64,000 nt of DNA from DT-110 sp964342305 (GCA_964342305.1 CAYFGK010000003.1:1-64000); one strand, 5' to 3'. Shown: positions 8,534 through 17,588, counted from the first letter of the stretch. Notes: generated by a model not told the origin, from the sequence alone. Numbers and translations are program-made.

Positions 8534-11251
8534 CTAACGCCAGGTGAAGGCGTCGACCGGAACCAGGAATTTAGGTAGTGCGACGGTGAATTCAGTGCCT
8601 GCCCCCGGCGAGCTTGTCAGCATGATCTGTCCTCGGTGTTGTTCTACGATCTTGCGTGTAATGAACAATCCCAATCCGCTGCCCGCTGGTTTACCTTGTT
8701 GCTGGTCGCTGACCTGCGTAAATTTCTCAAATATAAGCTTCTGCTTGTCGGGCGCGATCCCCTTGCCGTTGTCACCTACACTTATCAAAGCCTGGTGCCC
8801 TTCCTCCCGCAGGTTGATTCGTATCTCCCCCTGATCGGGGTCGGTGAATTTCAGCGCATTGGACAATAGGTTCATCACCACCTGAGTGAGCCGGTCGCGG
8901 TTTCCGAGTACCCGAAGGGAACCTTCCGGAAGATCCAGATCGACCGAGATACGCCGATCCTCCACCATGGCCTGCACGCCCTGCACGCTTTGCCTGACCA
9001 GTGGCACTAAATCAACGGGGACGGGGGGATCGTCTAGCTGATTGTCGATCTGCTCAATATCGAGCACCTGGTTGATGAGGCGGGCAATACGCTCGCTTTC
9101 GGCCACCAGAATGCGCAGGAATTCGGTTCGTTGCTCGCCGGAGACCTCGGGGTTGTCGAGCAAAATTTTGCTCATGGCCTTAATGGAGGTGATTGGGGTG
9201 CGTAACTCATGCGTTACGGTAGCAATAAATTCAGCCTTGAGTTTATCCAGTTCCTTCAACTTCTCATTAGCTTGCCGTAATTGCTGGCTGGTTTGCTCCA
9301 GCTCCCGGCTTTTGCGTTCCAGTTCCTGACTATACTGCAGGATCTCCTGCGTTTGCTCCAGGATCTGGAACATCTCTTCCAGTCCCATGGGATCGTCCTT
9401 CACGATGGAGGCCATGACCGCCTTGGCCGATGAGGCACCGATTGCCCCGGCCAGGTGAGTCTCTGCCAGATTGATCAGCTCGGATTGCCCGGTATCGTGG
9501 TCGCCGATGGGATGCCCGCTGCGTCGATGGTAACCTTCGAGAATGACTTTGGTTTTGGGTTTCCCCAAAAAGCGGACCATCACCCGGCGCAGATCGCCAA
9601 TACGTGCCTTACGGCGGATGACCTGATAAGCACCTTTTGCCTCCGCGTATTTGTAAATGTCGACAAACAGATCAGCCTGGGTGATCTCCAGAGGAGTAGG
9701 TTTGCGGTACATGGCCCCGAGGAATAGGGCACCGGCATTGAACAACAAACTCCAGAAAGCAGTGTGTGCAATACGCGCATTATCGGAATAAGCCATCCAG
9801 TCTTCCCAGAACGGTTGAAGTCCAAACACCGATCCTGGTAAAATCCCGGCTTCGATCAAAGTAGATGCGGGCAGCAGAAAAGCCCACATCAGGAAGCCGA
9901 TGCTCACCCCGGCAATAGCTCCTGCCTTATTAGCCTGTTTCCAGTACATACCAGCAAACAGGGCGGGTGCAAATTGGGCAATGGCGGTAAATGAAATGAG
10001 TCCAATGCTCACGAGGGTGTATTCCCGGGCAACGACCCGGAAAAACCAATAAGCCAGGATCATTACCACCAGCATTGCGATCCGGCGAATAGTCAATAAT
10101 GGCAGTTTCAGGGATCCGCGAATATCCATGCCCGGCCACCGGGGTTTAAAGATCAGGGGTAAAACCAGTTGGTTGTTGATCATGATGCTCAGGGCAATCA
10201 CTGAAACAATCACCATGCCCGATGCCGCTGAAAAACCACCCAGTCCAGCCAGCAGGGCCATTTGAGTGTGACCGGTCTCCAACGGAATGCTGAGCACGAA
10301 GGTGTCGGGGTCGATATTGCTGCCCGGGAACAGGATCAGGCCACCGACTGCGATGGGAATTACCAGCACATTGATAAGTAATAAGTACAAAGGCAACAAC
10401 CAGGCCGATTTAGTTAGGTGGTCAGGATCTGTGTTCTCCACTACGGCGACGTGAAACTGGCGGGGCAATAAAAAGATAGCCCCCATCGACAGGGCGATCA
10501 TCCAAAACCATTCCCAGCCCGTTACTTGTGCCTGGTCTAACCGGAAGGTCTGTGCAATGGATGCATCCCGGAATCCCTGCTCAAAAAGTGGACCAAATCC
10601 GTTGAAAAGACCAAAAACTACAAACAGGCCTACTGCCAGGAAAATGATGAGTTTGAACAGGGACTCAAAGGCGATGGCGGCCACCATGCCTTCGTGCCGT
10701 TCGTTGGGATCCAGGTTTCTGGTGCCGAAAAGAATAATAAACAGCGCCAACAATAAGGTGATGTAAAAGGCGGGGTCGAGATAAAATGGCCATTCTGTGC
10801 CGGTGGTCTGACCACTGAGGAGCAAATAACTCTGGCTGATAGCTTTCAGCTGAATGGAAATATAGGGTACAATACCGATCACGGCTACCAGAGCGGTCAA
10901 GACGCCCATACTGGTGCTTTTGCCGTAGCGGGAACTGAGGAAGTCGGCAATAGAGGTAATCCGCTGGTGTTTGCTGATGATGATCATTTTTCGCATGACC
11001 AATAACCAGATCGGAGCTGCCAGGCTTGGCCCCAGAAAGATGGGTAAGAAACGGAGTCCGCCCGTTGCGGCCTGGCCTACACTTCCGTAAAAAGTCCAGG
11101 CGGTACAGTAAACACCCAGAGAAAGCGCATAAACCCACGGATTAGAGACCAGGCTTTGGTGCCAGCGTCCGCGTCGCTCTGCCCAGTATGCCAGCACAAA
11201 GAGCAGGAGCAAATAGCCCAGAGATACCGATATGATCAGCACTTTACTCAT
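8534..11251 (-). CDS. Sodium/solute symporter-histidine kinase hybrid (CrbS/CbrA/MxtR type)
   Basis: This 905-residue protein begins with about 13 membrane helices of the SSS transporter fold (roughly 1-520, including 'GLYCTAWTFYGSVGQAA'-like and 'ITSIADFLSSRYGKS' segments). A helical STAC-like linker follows ('LAETHLAGAIGASSAKAVMASIV', about 600-630), then a coiled coil, the HisKA box 'FIATVTHELRTPITS' with H681, and a HATPase domain with N box 'VVMNLLSNALKFT', G1 'VGDNGKGIAPD' and G2 'GKPAGSGLGLF'. In Vibrio and Pseudomonas such hybrids (CrbS, MxtR, CbrA) control acs and carbon-source switching, and here too it lies beside acs and an acetate symporter. It likely senses a transported acid and phosphorylates the receiver at 7828. 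Its start overlaps the small gene upstream by 8 nt. Confidence 0.92.
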   Translation of the reverse strand: MSKVLIISVSLGYLLLLFVLAYWAERRGRWHQSLVSNPWVYALSLGVYCTAWTFYGSVGQAATGGLRFLPIFLGPSLAAPIWLLVMRKMIIISKHQRITSIADFLSSRYGKSTSMGVLTALVAVIGIVPYISIQLKAISQSYLLLSGQTTGTEWPFYLDPAFYITLLLALFIILFGTRNLDPNERHEGMVAAIAFESLFKLIIFLAVGLFVVFGLFNGFGPLFEQGFRDASIAQTFRLDQAQVTGWEWFWMIALSMGAIFLLPRQFHVAVVENTDPDHLTKSAWLLPLYLLLINVLVIPIAVGGLILFPGSNIDPDTFVLSIPLETGHTQMALLAGLGGFSAASGMVIVSVIALSIMINNQLVLPLIFKPRWPGMDIRGSLKLPLLTIRRIAMLVVMILAYWFFRVVAREYTLVSIGLISFTAIAQFAPALFAGMYWKQANKAGAIAGVSIGFLMWAFLLPASTLIEAGILPGSVFGLQPFWEDWMAYSDNARIAHTAFWSLLFNAGALFLGAMYRKPTPLEITQADLFVDIYKYAEAKGAYQVIRRKARIGDLRRVMVRFLGKPKTKVILEGYHRRSGHPIGDHDTGQSELINLAETHLAGAIGASSAKAVMASIVKDDPMGLEEMFQILEQTQEILQYSQELERKSRELEQTSQQLRQANEKLKELDKLKAEFIATVTHELRTPITSIKAMSKILLDNPEVSGEQRTEFLRILVAESERIARLINQVLDIEQIDNQLDDPPVPVDLVPLVRQSVQGVQAMVEDRRISVDLDLPEGSLRVLGNRDRLTQVVMNLLSNALKFTDPDQGEIRINLREEGHQALISVGDNGKGIAPDKQKLIFEKFTQVSDQQQGKPAGSGLGLFITRKIVEQHRGQIMLTSSPGAGTEFTVALPKFLVPVDAFTWR

Positions 11252-11462
11252 GCCGGGTTCCTTTATTTCCCGGGTGGCGAGATACGATCCGAATCAATAA
11301 GATGATGAATACCCCCCAACTCAAGAACAGGAGCAGGTACGCCAGCGGAATACCACCCACCGAAGCCCGTGTATCCAGCAGTCCCACAACCGGAAAATTG
11401 AAGGCCAGAAGGCCGGCAGCAAACAAACCAACCAGCTTAGTGGTGTATCGACGGTATGGCAT
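11244..11462 (-). CDS. Small two-helix membrane protein (DUF3311-like), partner of symporter-kinase
   Basis: The 72-residue protein has two hydrophobic helices (about 9-28 and 38-60) separated by a short 'LLDTRASVGGIPLAY' turn and a basic C-terminus. It resembles the small DUF3311-type proteins coded next to SSS symporters. Its stop codon overlaps the ATG of the symporter-kinase by 8 nt, so the two are translationally coupled. It may be a structural or regulatory subunit of the sensor. The family match is by pattern only. The iterated 14-mer lies 44 bp upstream of the start. Confidence 0.7.
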   Translation of the reverse strand: MPYRRYTTKLVGLFAAGLLAFNFPVVGLLDTRASVGGIPLAYLLLFLSWGVFIILLIRIVSRHPGNKGTRHE

Positions 11463-11505
11463 GGGCAGCTAAAGTATTAGCGAAAAGATAGGTGTTTGTC
11501 GGCTT

Positions 11506-11519
11506 TTTTGGCGAAAGCC
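11506..11519 (+). repeat. Iterated motif TTTTGGCGAAAGCC, copy 3 (intergenic)
   Basis: Exact 14-mer 44 bp upstream of the small membrane protein gene (start 11462). Confidence 0.8.
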
Positions 11520-11587
11520 AGCGGAAAAAAGGGTGGCCACCTATTGATAGCCACCCGCTCAACCTATTAAAAATCGCAATATTATCA

Positions 11588-11770
11588 AGGTGAGGCCAGG
11601 GGCATTCGTTGGAAATTAGCGGAATGTCAGAGCCTCACCTTGTATTTGGTACTGAGTACAGTGTAGTAGGATTAGTTGAGTCCACATACGCTATACCTAC
11701 TACCATGTACCGGGAGGTTGGGCACCGGTTACCATCACTTAATAATATGGCGTGTGCCCATCCTCACGGT
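11588..11770 (-). mobile_element. MITE-like element, copy D (inverted)
   Basis: The element runs in reverse: the right-type hairpin (AGGTGAGGC ... GCCTCACCTTGTATTTGGTA) comes first, then the central inverted repeat (GTAGTAGGAT ... ATACCTACTACC), then the left-type hairpin (CCGGGAGGTTGGGCAC ... GTGCCCATCCTCACGG). The 7 bases outside each end match at 5 of 7 (ATTATCA, ACCATCA). The right-hand copy contains the stop codon of the symporter gene, so the insertion abuts that coding end. Confidence 0.65.
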
Positions 11771-11774
11771 ACCA

Positions 11775-13496
11775 TCAATGCCCGGTTGCTGATCCCGCAC
11801 CCCGGGGAATACGAATACTCTCCACCATATCCTGGACCTCAGCGGGGGGTGCCGGGGTGAATTGACTGACGGTAATCGATACGATGAAGTTCAGTATCAT
11901 ACCCAGCGTACCGATCCCTTCCGGGGAAATTCCGAAGAGGTACTGGTCGGGGGTTCCGCCACCGTATTTGAAATAGAAAATGTAGGTGGCGGTAAAGATC
12001 AGTCCGGTAGCCATGCCCGCAACGGCTCCCTGCATATTCATGCGCTTGGAAAAAATACCCATCACGATAGCCGGAAAGAAGCTGGCCGCGGCCAGACCAA
12101 AGGCGAAAGCTACCACCTGGGCCACAAACCCCGGCGGATTAATGCCGAAGTAACCCGCGATAACTACGGCAACGGTAATGGCGATGCGGGCGGCACGCAA
12201 TTCGTTTTTCTCCGAAATATCAGGACGCAGCCAGTTTTTCAGCAGGTCGTGTGATATGGAGGACGAAATTACTAATAGCAGCCCGGCGGCCGTTGACAGG
12301 GCGGCGGCCAGACCACCGGCTACTACGAGAGCAACCACCCAGGCGGGAAGGTTGGCTATCTCCGGATTGGCCAGCACCATGATGTCCTGGTCGATAGTCA
12401 GCTCATTACCCTGCCAGCCATTGGGCGTAGCTACGTTTTGCACAAAAGCCTCATTGGCATCATTGTAATACTGAATGCGACCATCCCCATTCTTGTCCTC
12501 GTAGGAAAGCAGTCCGGTCGTTTCCCAGCTGGAGAACCAGGAAGGCACATTGGCGTACTCCGTATCTTTCACTGTATTGATCATATTGGTACGGGCAAAA
12601 GCGGCAATGGCCGGAGCGGTGGTATATAATAATGCAATGAAAATCAGCGCCCAACCGGCGGATACCCGTGCGCCCGAGACCTTGGGTACGGTGAAAAACC
12701 GCACGATCACGTGGGGCAAACCAGCCGTACCCAGCATGAGTGCCGCCGTAACGAAGAACAGGTCGACCCGGCCCTTATGGGCAGTGGTATACTCCTGGAA
12801 ACCCAGGTCGGTCGATAGCTCGTTGAGTTTTACCAGCAAGGGGGTGCCGTCGCTGAGGGTGCCACCCAGCCCCAACTGCGGAATAGGATTACCTACCATC
12901 AACAGAGAAATGAAAATGGCCGGAACCATGAAGGCAAAGATGAGCACGCAGTACTGAGCCACCTGTGTGTAGGTAATCCCCTTCATACCTCCCAGAACGG
13001 CATAGAATAATACGATCACTACGCCGATCACTACGCCCCACTCAAAGGGGACCTCTAAAAAGCGCGAAAAGGCGAGGCCTACCCCCTTCATTTGCCCTAC
13101 TACATAGGTGAAGGAAACGAATAAAGCACAAAAGACCGCCACGAGGCGGGCCGTCTGGGAATAATATCGCTCCCCGATAAAATCGGGAACGGTGAATTTG
13201 CCAAACTTTCGAAGGTAGGGGGCTAGTAATAAGGCTAGTAGTACATACCCACCGGTCCAGCCCATCAGGTACTGAGAGCCCTGGTACCCCATAAACGAGA
13301 TGAGGCCGGCCATGGAAATAAAAGAGGCAGCCGACATCCAGTCGGCAGCAGTAGCCATACCATTAACGATGGGGTGTACACCGCCACCCGCTACATAAAA
13401 ATCAGAAGTCGAACCTGCCCGGGCCCAGATGGCCACACCGATGTAAATCGAAAAGGTCAGTCCAACAATAATAAACGTCCAGATTTGAACATCCAT
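11775..13496 (-). CDS. Cation/acetate symporter (SSS family, VC_2705-type large subunit)
   Basis: This 573-residue protein with about 13 membrane helices belongs to the sodium:solute symporter family. The start has 'FYVAGGGVHPIVNGMATAADWMSAASFISMAG', the typical substrate/sodium region of ActP-like acetate permeases, and the middle has 'GGMKGITYTQVAQYCVLIFAFMVP'. Between helices at about 310-390 is a long hydrophilic insert including 'YEDKNGDGRIQYYNDAN', an EF-hand-like D-rich loop, as seen in the VC_2705 subgroup. The 40-bp spacing to the DUF4212 gene upstream matches the usual two-subunit arrangement. It should import acetate or a related acid across the inner membrane with Na+ or H+. The substrate is inferred from context (acs, PrpE-like, DUF294). 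Confidence 0.9.
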   Translation of the reverse strand: MDVQIWTFIIVGLTFSIYIGVAIWARAGSTSDFYVAGGGVHPIVNGMATAADWMSAASFISMAGLISFMGYQGSQYLMGWTGGYVLLALLLAPYLRKFGKFTVPDFIGERYYSQTARLVAVFCALFVSFTYVVGQMKGVGLAFSRFLEVPFEWGVVIGVVIVLFYAVLGGMKGITYTQVAQYCVLIFAFMVPAIFISLLMVGNPIPQLGLGGTLSDGTPLLVKLNELSTDLGFQEYTTAHKGRVDLFFVTAALMLGTAGLPHVIVRFFTVPKVSGARVSAGWALIFIALLYTTAPAIAAFARTNMINTVKDTEYANVPSWFSSWETTGLLSYEDKNGDGRIQYYNDANEAFVQNVATPNGWQGNELTIDQDIMVLANPEIANLPAWVVALVVAGGLAAALSTAAGLLLVISSSISHDLLKNWLRPDISEKNELRAARIAITVAVVIAGYFGINPPGFVAQVVAFAFGLAAASFFPAIVMGIFSKRMNMQGAVAGMATGLIFTATYIFYFKYGGGTPDQYLFGISPEGIGTLGMILNFIVSITVSQFTPAPPAEVQDMVESIRIPRGAGSATGH

Positions 13497-13535
13497 AAGG
13501 TTTTCTTTTCAAGATTAGTAATAGGGTAGGACCGA

Positions 13536-13796
13536 TCACTTTTCGTCCACATCGTATTTTCGATCGAGTCGGTTCATTAAATACACGTACACGAAAATGA
13601 GTACGACAAAAACGTAGATGGAACCTTGCTGCGCAAACCAAAAGCCCAGCGGGAATCCGCCTATCTGGAAGTTATTGAGGTAGGGAGCGAGTATGATGCC
13701 CGCTCCGTACGAGACTACAAACCAAACCAATAGTAAGCCCACCAGGTAGCGCACATTGGTTCGCCAGTAGCCTTTTAAGTCTTTAGTTTCTGACAT
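13536..13796 (-). CDS. DUF4212 symporter small subunit
   Basis: The 86-residue protein has two membrane helices (about 14-37 and 52-75) with the signature 'YWRTNVRYLVGLLLVWFVVSYG' and 'IGGFPLGFWFAQQGSIYVFVVLI'. This is the small subunit (TIGR03647/DUF4212) that accompanies VC_2705-type symporters. It is 39 bp upstream of the large subunit on the same strand and surely co-transcribed. A 12-bp palindrome in its upstream region may be a regulator site. Confidence 0.92.
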   Translation of the reverse strand: MSETKDLKGYWRTNVRYLVGLLLVWFVVSYGAGIILAPYLNNFQIGGFPLGFWFAQQGSIYVFVVLIFVYVYLMNRLDRKYDVDEK

Positions 13797-13819
13797 AGTG
13801 CGATTTTTAGATCAATGAA

Positions 13820-13831
13820 TAGATATATCTA
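13820..13831. promoter_or_regulatory. Candidate operator upstream of DUF4212-symporter genes
   Basis: Perfect 12-bp palindrome TAGATATATCTA, 24 bp upstream of the DUF4212 start. It can be read as short arms around a 4-nt TATA centre, like the sites at 7781, 15152 and 15608. It is weaker than those three. Confidence 0.4.
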
Positions 13832-13850
13832 ATTTAGTAGATATTTTCGA

Positions 13851-15110
13851 TTATAAAAAAATATGTGCCTGCAAACGCAATTGCGTTACGTCCTGGTCGA
13901 TACCTCCCTCCAGCGGATGGTCAGCGATCCGGTGGTATTCCAGGGTTAATTTGGCGTTGTGTCCGTTGATGAAATAATTCAAACCGATATCGAGGGCCGT
14001 CGGTTTTTTCTCCAGTGCGTCATAATTACCGACCTGATAAGCCAGATAGGGCATAAGTTTTACTGATTTGAAATAATGGCCTACGTGCCCGTAAAGGGCC
14101 GTTCCGGTACCTGCCCAACGACTCAGATAGTTGTCGCCATAGTCAAAGGCGAGCAGGGAGGCATAGGCTGTTACACTGCCCGAGGTGGTGGGGACATCCA
14201 GGAATGCATCGATCGCCCAGTGGAAAACGGAGGAGTGCAAGGCCTCCTCTTCGTCGTACATGCCGTTGGGGTGTGCGAAAAATCCGGCACCTACGCCAAA
14301 TACTTTTTTGGAGCCCAGGTAGGCTCCCACCTGATAGGGGAGCTTAGTGGATTCCTGGTCCCAGAAATTGAACCTGACGTATCCCTCGATAATGGTATTC
14401 CCGGTGGGATCATTTTGGGCGTCGGCCACTGTAGTCCCGGTGTAGGTTAAATTCGATTGCCCGCCAAAGTCCTGTCCGCCTCCCAAGGTGCTGCGCCCCG
14501 GACTGTTAAAGGCGATTCGGTAGTCGAATTGGCCCATCTGACCTTTAGCATACAGGCCCAGGTGACGCGCGAACTGATCGGTGATGCCCAGGGAATGCCA
14601 GTGTACGAAGGGACGTGACTGATCGAGGGTCATGAAGTTGAGGGTGCTTTGGTTCGACAGGCGGGTCATACCCTTCCAATAGTGGAGTCCACCGCCAATA
14701 TACAACTCATCCGACACCTTGAACTCTGTCCAGGCACCATGCAGGAAAAACTGCGGACTATCGCCGTTGTTTCCCAGGGTGGACAGGTTGCCGGGATCAA
14801 GCCCGTTGAGGCCAAAATGAGTCAAAATGAGAAATTTGGGTGAGATCTGCGCAAAGGCCAGGAATCGCGACCGCCGGATACTGGGCGTGATGGTCAGCTT
14901 GCTGTCGTCCACTGCGAGGTTGTTAGTCGTGGCCCATACCTGATGCCACATAATGAACCGAACGTATTTTTGTCCGGTATTATCCAGCTTTATTATCAAT
15001 GGTTTATAGGAATGATCTTCTTTGGGCTGGTCCTGCCCCCAGGCAATGGCCGGCCCAGCCAGTATTATCAGAACGGGCCCGAGCAGCCAGCTGATGTATT
15101 GGTTTTTCAT
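13851..15110 (-). CDS. Outer-membrane porin (phosphate-selective-porin-like), probable acid uptake channel
   Basis: This 419-residue protein has a signal peptide ending '...AIAWGQDQ', a run of alternating beta-strands and a C-terminus 'QLRLQAHIFL' with an aromatic near the end, as in outer-membrane barrels. The sections 'YVRFIMWHQVWATTNN' and 'IRRSRFLAFAQISPKFLILTHFGLNG' are typical of Bacteroidota porins found beside VC_2705/DUF4212 symporters. With the symporter and Acs it would form a path from outside to acetyl-CoA: porin, symporter, Acs. It lies between the DUF4212 gene and arsR, all on the minus strand, and has its own candidate operator upstream. Confidence 0.85.
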   Translation of the reverse strand: MKNQYISWLLGPVLIILAGPAIAWGQDQPKEDHSYKPLIIKLDNTGQKYVRFIMWHQVWATTNNLAVDDSKLTITPSIRRSRFLAFAQISPKFLILTHFGLNGLDPGNLSTLGNNGDSPQFFLHGAWTEFKVSDELYIGGGLHYWKGMTRLSNQSTLNFMTLDQSRPFVHWHSLGITDQFARHLGLYAKGQMGQFDYRIAFNSPGRSTLGGGQDFGGQSNLTYTGTTVADAQNDPTGNTIIEGYVRFNFWDQESTKLPYQVGAYLGSKKVFGVGAGFFAHPNGMYDEEEALHSSVFHWAIDAFLDVPTTSGSVTAYASLLAFDYGDNYLSRWAGTGTALYGHVGHYFKSVKLMPYLAYQVGNYDALEKKPTALDIGLNYFINGHNAKLTLEYHRIADHPLEGGIDQDVTQLRLQAHIFL

Positions 15111-15151
15111 ACCCGATGTTTTTTGTTTGTGTCTTGTTTCTCGAACTAATG

Positions 15152-15169
15152 TATATAGTTATCTATATA
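15152..15169. promoter_or_regulatory. Candidate ArsR-type operator upstream of the porin
   Basis: Perfect inverted repeat TATATAG-TTAT-CTATATA, 7-bp arms with a 4-nt spacer, 42 bp upstream of the porin start. Confidence 0.5.
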
Positions 15170-15308
15170 TTTACAAGTGTTTTTTGTAAAAAATAGTCGG
15201 AAATCCCGGTTGCGGGCCGGGAATGACGAAAATCAACGTGGATGTGAAAAAGGGATCGTACTTTGGCAGGGTAGGGCGGCAGGTTTATCCCGCAACGAGG
15301 GTACCGGG

Positions 15309-15605
15309 CTAGAGAACACGGGTAAGTATGCGTACGATCTCGTGGTACTCGGTATTCGCCAGGGAGTAGAGCGAATTTTTGCCATCCCGTTCCACATTGA
15401 GAACGCCCTTATTCTTCAGGATACGCAAATGATGGGAGGCGATTGCCTGCTCGATCTGCAGGCGGGAATATATTTCGGTCACCGTCAGGGATCCGCCATC
15501 TGCCAGCAGGTCCAGGATAGCCATGCGGATGGGGTGGGCGATGGCCCGCAGGGTTTCGGTGGCGTCTTCCAGGAAACGGTGATCAAAATGTGTTTTCATA
15601 TTCAT
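15309..15605 (-). CDS. ArsR-family transcriptional regulator without cysteines
   Basis: This 98-residue winged-helix protein has the ArsR pattern 'LRAIAHPIRMAILDLLADGG' (19-38), a recognition helix in 'IASHHLRILKNKGVL' (54-68) and a wing 'VERDGKNSLYSLA'. It contains no cysteine, so it is not a thiolate metal sensor. It sits between the porin gene and the divergent cNMP/CBS gene, with an inverted repeat just upstream of its start. It is the best candidate to bind the four A/T-rich inverted repeats near acs, DUF4212, the porin and itself. ATG at 15605 or 15599 is possible. The signal it senses is unknown. Confidence 0.9.
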   Translation of the reverse strand: MNMKTHFDHRFLEDATETLRAIAHPIRMAILDLLADGGSLTVTEIYSRLQIEQAIASHHLRILKNKGVLNVERDGKNSLYSLANTEYHEIVRILTRVL

Positions 15606-15607
15606 TC

Positions 15608-15627
15608 ATATATACTCATGTAAATAT
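15608..15627. promoter_or_regulatory. Candidate ArsR-type operator in arsR / cNMP-CBS intergenic region
   Basis: Inverted repeat ATATATAC-TCAT-GTAAATAT, 7 of 8 arm positions paired with a 4-nt spacer, 3 bp upstream of the arsR start and 52 bp upstream of the divergent gene at 15679. It overlaps TATATTTA on the minus strand. Autoregulation is likely. Confidence 0.5.
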
Positions 15628-15678
15628 ACCAATTAGTAAGGGAAACAAGCAACCAGCTTTCCGTTCATTTTTAACGAT

Positions 15679-17586
15679 ATGTCAAACGTCATTCCGGAAC
15701 GTATACGGTCCTTCCTGCAGGACTATCCGCCTTTTACCTTTTTGGCGGAAGCCGAACTATCAGACCTCGCCCGAGAGGTCAACGTTCGCTATTGCCCGCC
15801 CGAAACTACGTTATTCACTGCCGGCAAACCTACCAATGATGGCGTATATCTGATCCGCGAAGGCGCCATCCATCTGTACGATGGGGACCAATTGGTTGAT
15901 ACCTGCGATGAAGGCGACTTGCTGGGCATCCGCCCGTTACTTACTGATCAGCCACACTTATTGACGGCACGGGTACAGGAGGAAACCCTTGTGTACCTTA
16001 TTCCCGGATCAGCCTTTCGGCAAAAACTGGAAAGCCACCCCCCGGCAGCCCTCTACCTGGCCCGACTGGTAGCGGAAGATACCCAACGCCGGTTCGGTCA
16101 GCGAGCGGGGGCTGATCTCCTTACGGGCCAGTCGGAAAATGCTTTTACCGATATGCTGCGCATCGTTCCCAAACGCCGACCGGTAACTTGTACGCCGGCG
16201 TGCACCATTCGGGAGGCTGCCCGGATCATGACTTCCGAAAAGGTAAGTTCCATTATCGTCACAGATCCACAGCAACGTCCGGTCGGGATTGTTACCGACA
16301 AGGACCTTCGCTGCCAGGTAGCGACCGGCAACTTCGGTATCGATCAGCCTGTTGCCGTACTTATGTCCTCTCCGGTGCGGACGGCTCCGCGCGAGCAAAC
16401 CCTGGCCGATGTGCAAATTCAAATGATCAAACACAGCATACATCACCTGGTGGTTACCGCGGACGGCACCGATCAGTCGGAAGTAGTCGGAGTGGTGACC
16501 GAGCACGATGTGCTGGTCACTCAGGGGCAGCACCCGGCCGTGTTCATGCGACGTATCCGTCGGGCCGGGGATTCTGCTGAATTAGCGAACCTGCGCCAGC
16601 GGGCTGAACAGTTGCTGCGACAGTCCCTCGATCAGGAGGTATCCATTGCCTTCATCGCCAGTGTCATGACTGCGATCAACGACGAGATCATTCAGCGGAT
16701 CATTGAATGGACGCTGCGCGACCTCGAAGCAGAGGGACGCGGCACCCCTCCGGCACCTTTCTGCTGGCTGGCACTGGGCAGTGAGGGCCGGGAAGAACAG
16801 TTGCTGCGTACCGATCAGGACAATGCGCTGATCTTTCATCCCGGGGAGCCCGATGATTTGGAGAGCTGCCGGACCTATTTTCTGGAATTGGCCCGCCGGG
16901 TTACCGGTGAACTGGCTAGGGTGGGGTTTGTCTATTGTCCGGCCGAAATGATGGCGAGTAATCCTCAGTGGTGTTTATCGCTTTCCGAGTGGGAGGACCA
17001 ATTCAGTGCATGGATCAATGAGCCGGAACCCGAGGCAGTTATGCATTCCAGCATCTTTTTCGATTACCGGCCGGTTTACGGTGAAGCGAACCTGGCAACC
17101 CAACTGACCGGGCTAATTTTTCAGAATTTGGAAAAGAAGGAGGTTTTCCTGCGCTATCTGGCACTAGAGGCTGTTCAAAAAAAGCCCCCCTTGTCTTTTT
17201 TCCGTTCCTTCGTGGTAGAACGATCCGGTGAGCACAAGGATGCTTTTGACCTCAAGGCCCGCGCCATGATGCCGCTGGCCGACGCCGCGCGGGTCCTCAC
17301 GCTGGCGTCGCGAATTGAAAAGGAAAACAATACCTTTCGACGATTCGAACTCCTGGCAGAACTGGAACCCCAAAACGCCAGCCTGTACCGGGAGGCAGCT
17401 TCGGCCTACGAAATTCTGATGCGCTACCGGGCCAGCAAAGGACTGGAGCAAGGCGACTCGGGCCGTTATATTAACCCGGAAGCTCTCTCGAAATTGGAGC
17501 GGATAAATCTAAAGCATTGCTTTAAGCCCGTGCGCGACCTGCAATCATTGCTGATGACCCGCTACGGCTTAGCACAAATAATGTAG
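15679..17586 (+). CDS. cNMP-binding / CBS pair / DUF294 nucleotidyltransferase-like protein
   Basis: The 635 residues split into an N-terminal cyclic-nucleotide-binding domain (about 15-130, 'VYLIREGAIHLYDGDQLVDTCDEGDLLGI'), two CBS domains (about 165-290, 'MTSEKVSSIIVTD...PVGIVTDKDLR' and 'VVGVVTEHDVL'), a GlnD-like nucleotidyltransferase core (about 355-400, 'LALGSEGREEQLLRTDQDNALIF' holding the G-S and D-x-D motifs), and a helical DUF294 C-terminal domain. Proteins of this design are commonly coded next to acetate symporters. The enzyme activity is untested in this family as far as I know; by homology it may transfer a nucleotide to a partner in response to a nucleotide signal. The stop is 2 nt before the next gene. 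Confidence 0.9.
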   Translation: MSNVIPERIRSFLQDYPPFTFLAEAELSDLAREVNVRYCPPETTLFTAGKPTNDGVYLIREGAIHLYDGDQLVDTCDEGDLLGIRPLLTDQPHLLTARVQEETLVYLIPGSAFRQKLESHPPAALYLARLVAEDTQRRFGQRAGADLLTGQSENAFTDMLRIVPKRRPVTCTPACTIREAARIMTSEKVSSIIVTDPQQRPVGIVTDKDLRCQVATGNFGIDQPVAVLMSSPVRTAPREQTLADVQIQMIKHSIHHLVVTADGTDQSEVVGVVTEHDVLVTQGQHPAVFMRRIRRAGDSAELANLRQRAEQLLRQSLDQEVSIAFIASVMTAINDEIIQRIIEWTLRDLEAEGRGTPPAPFCWLALGSEGREEQLLRTDQDNALIFHPGEPDDLESCRTYFLELARRVTGELARVGFVYCPAEMMASNPQWCLSLSEWEDQFSAWINEPEPEAVMHSSIFFDYRPVYGEANLATQLTGLIFQNLEKKEVFLRYLALEAVQKKPPLSFFRSFVVERSGEHKDAFDLKARAMMPLADAARVLTLASRIEKENNTFRRFELLAELEPQNASLYREAASAYEILMRYRASKGLEQGDSGRYINPEALSKLERINLKHCFKPVRDLQSLLMTRYGLAQIM

Positions 17587-17588
17587 TC

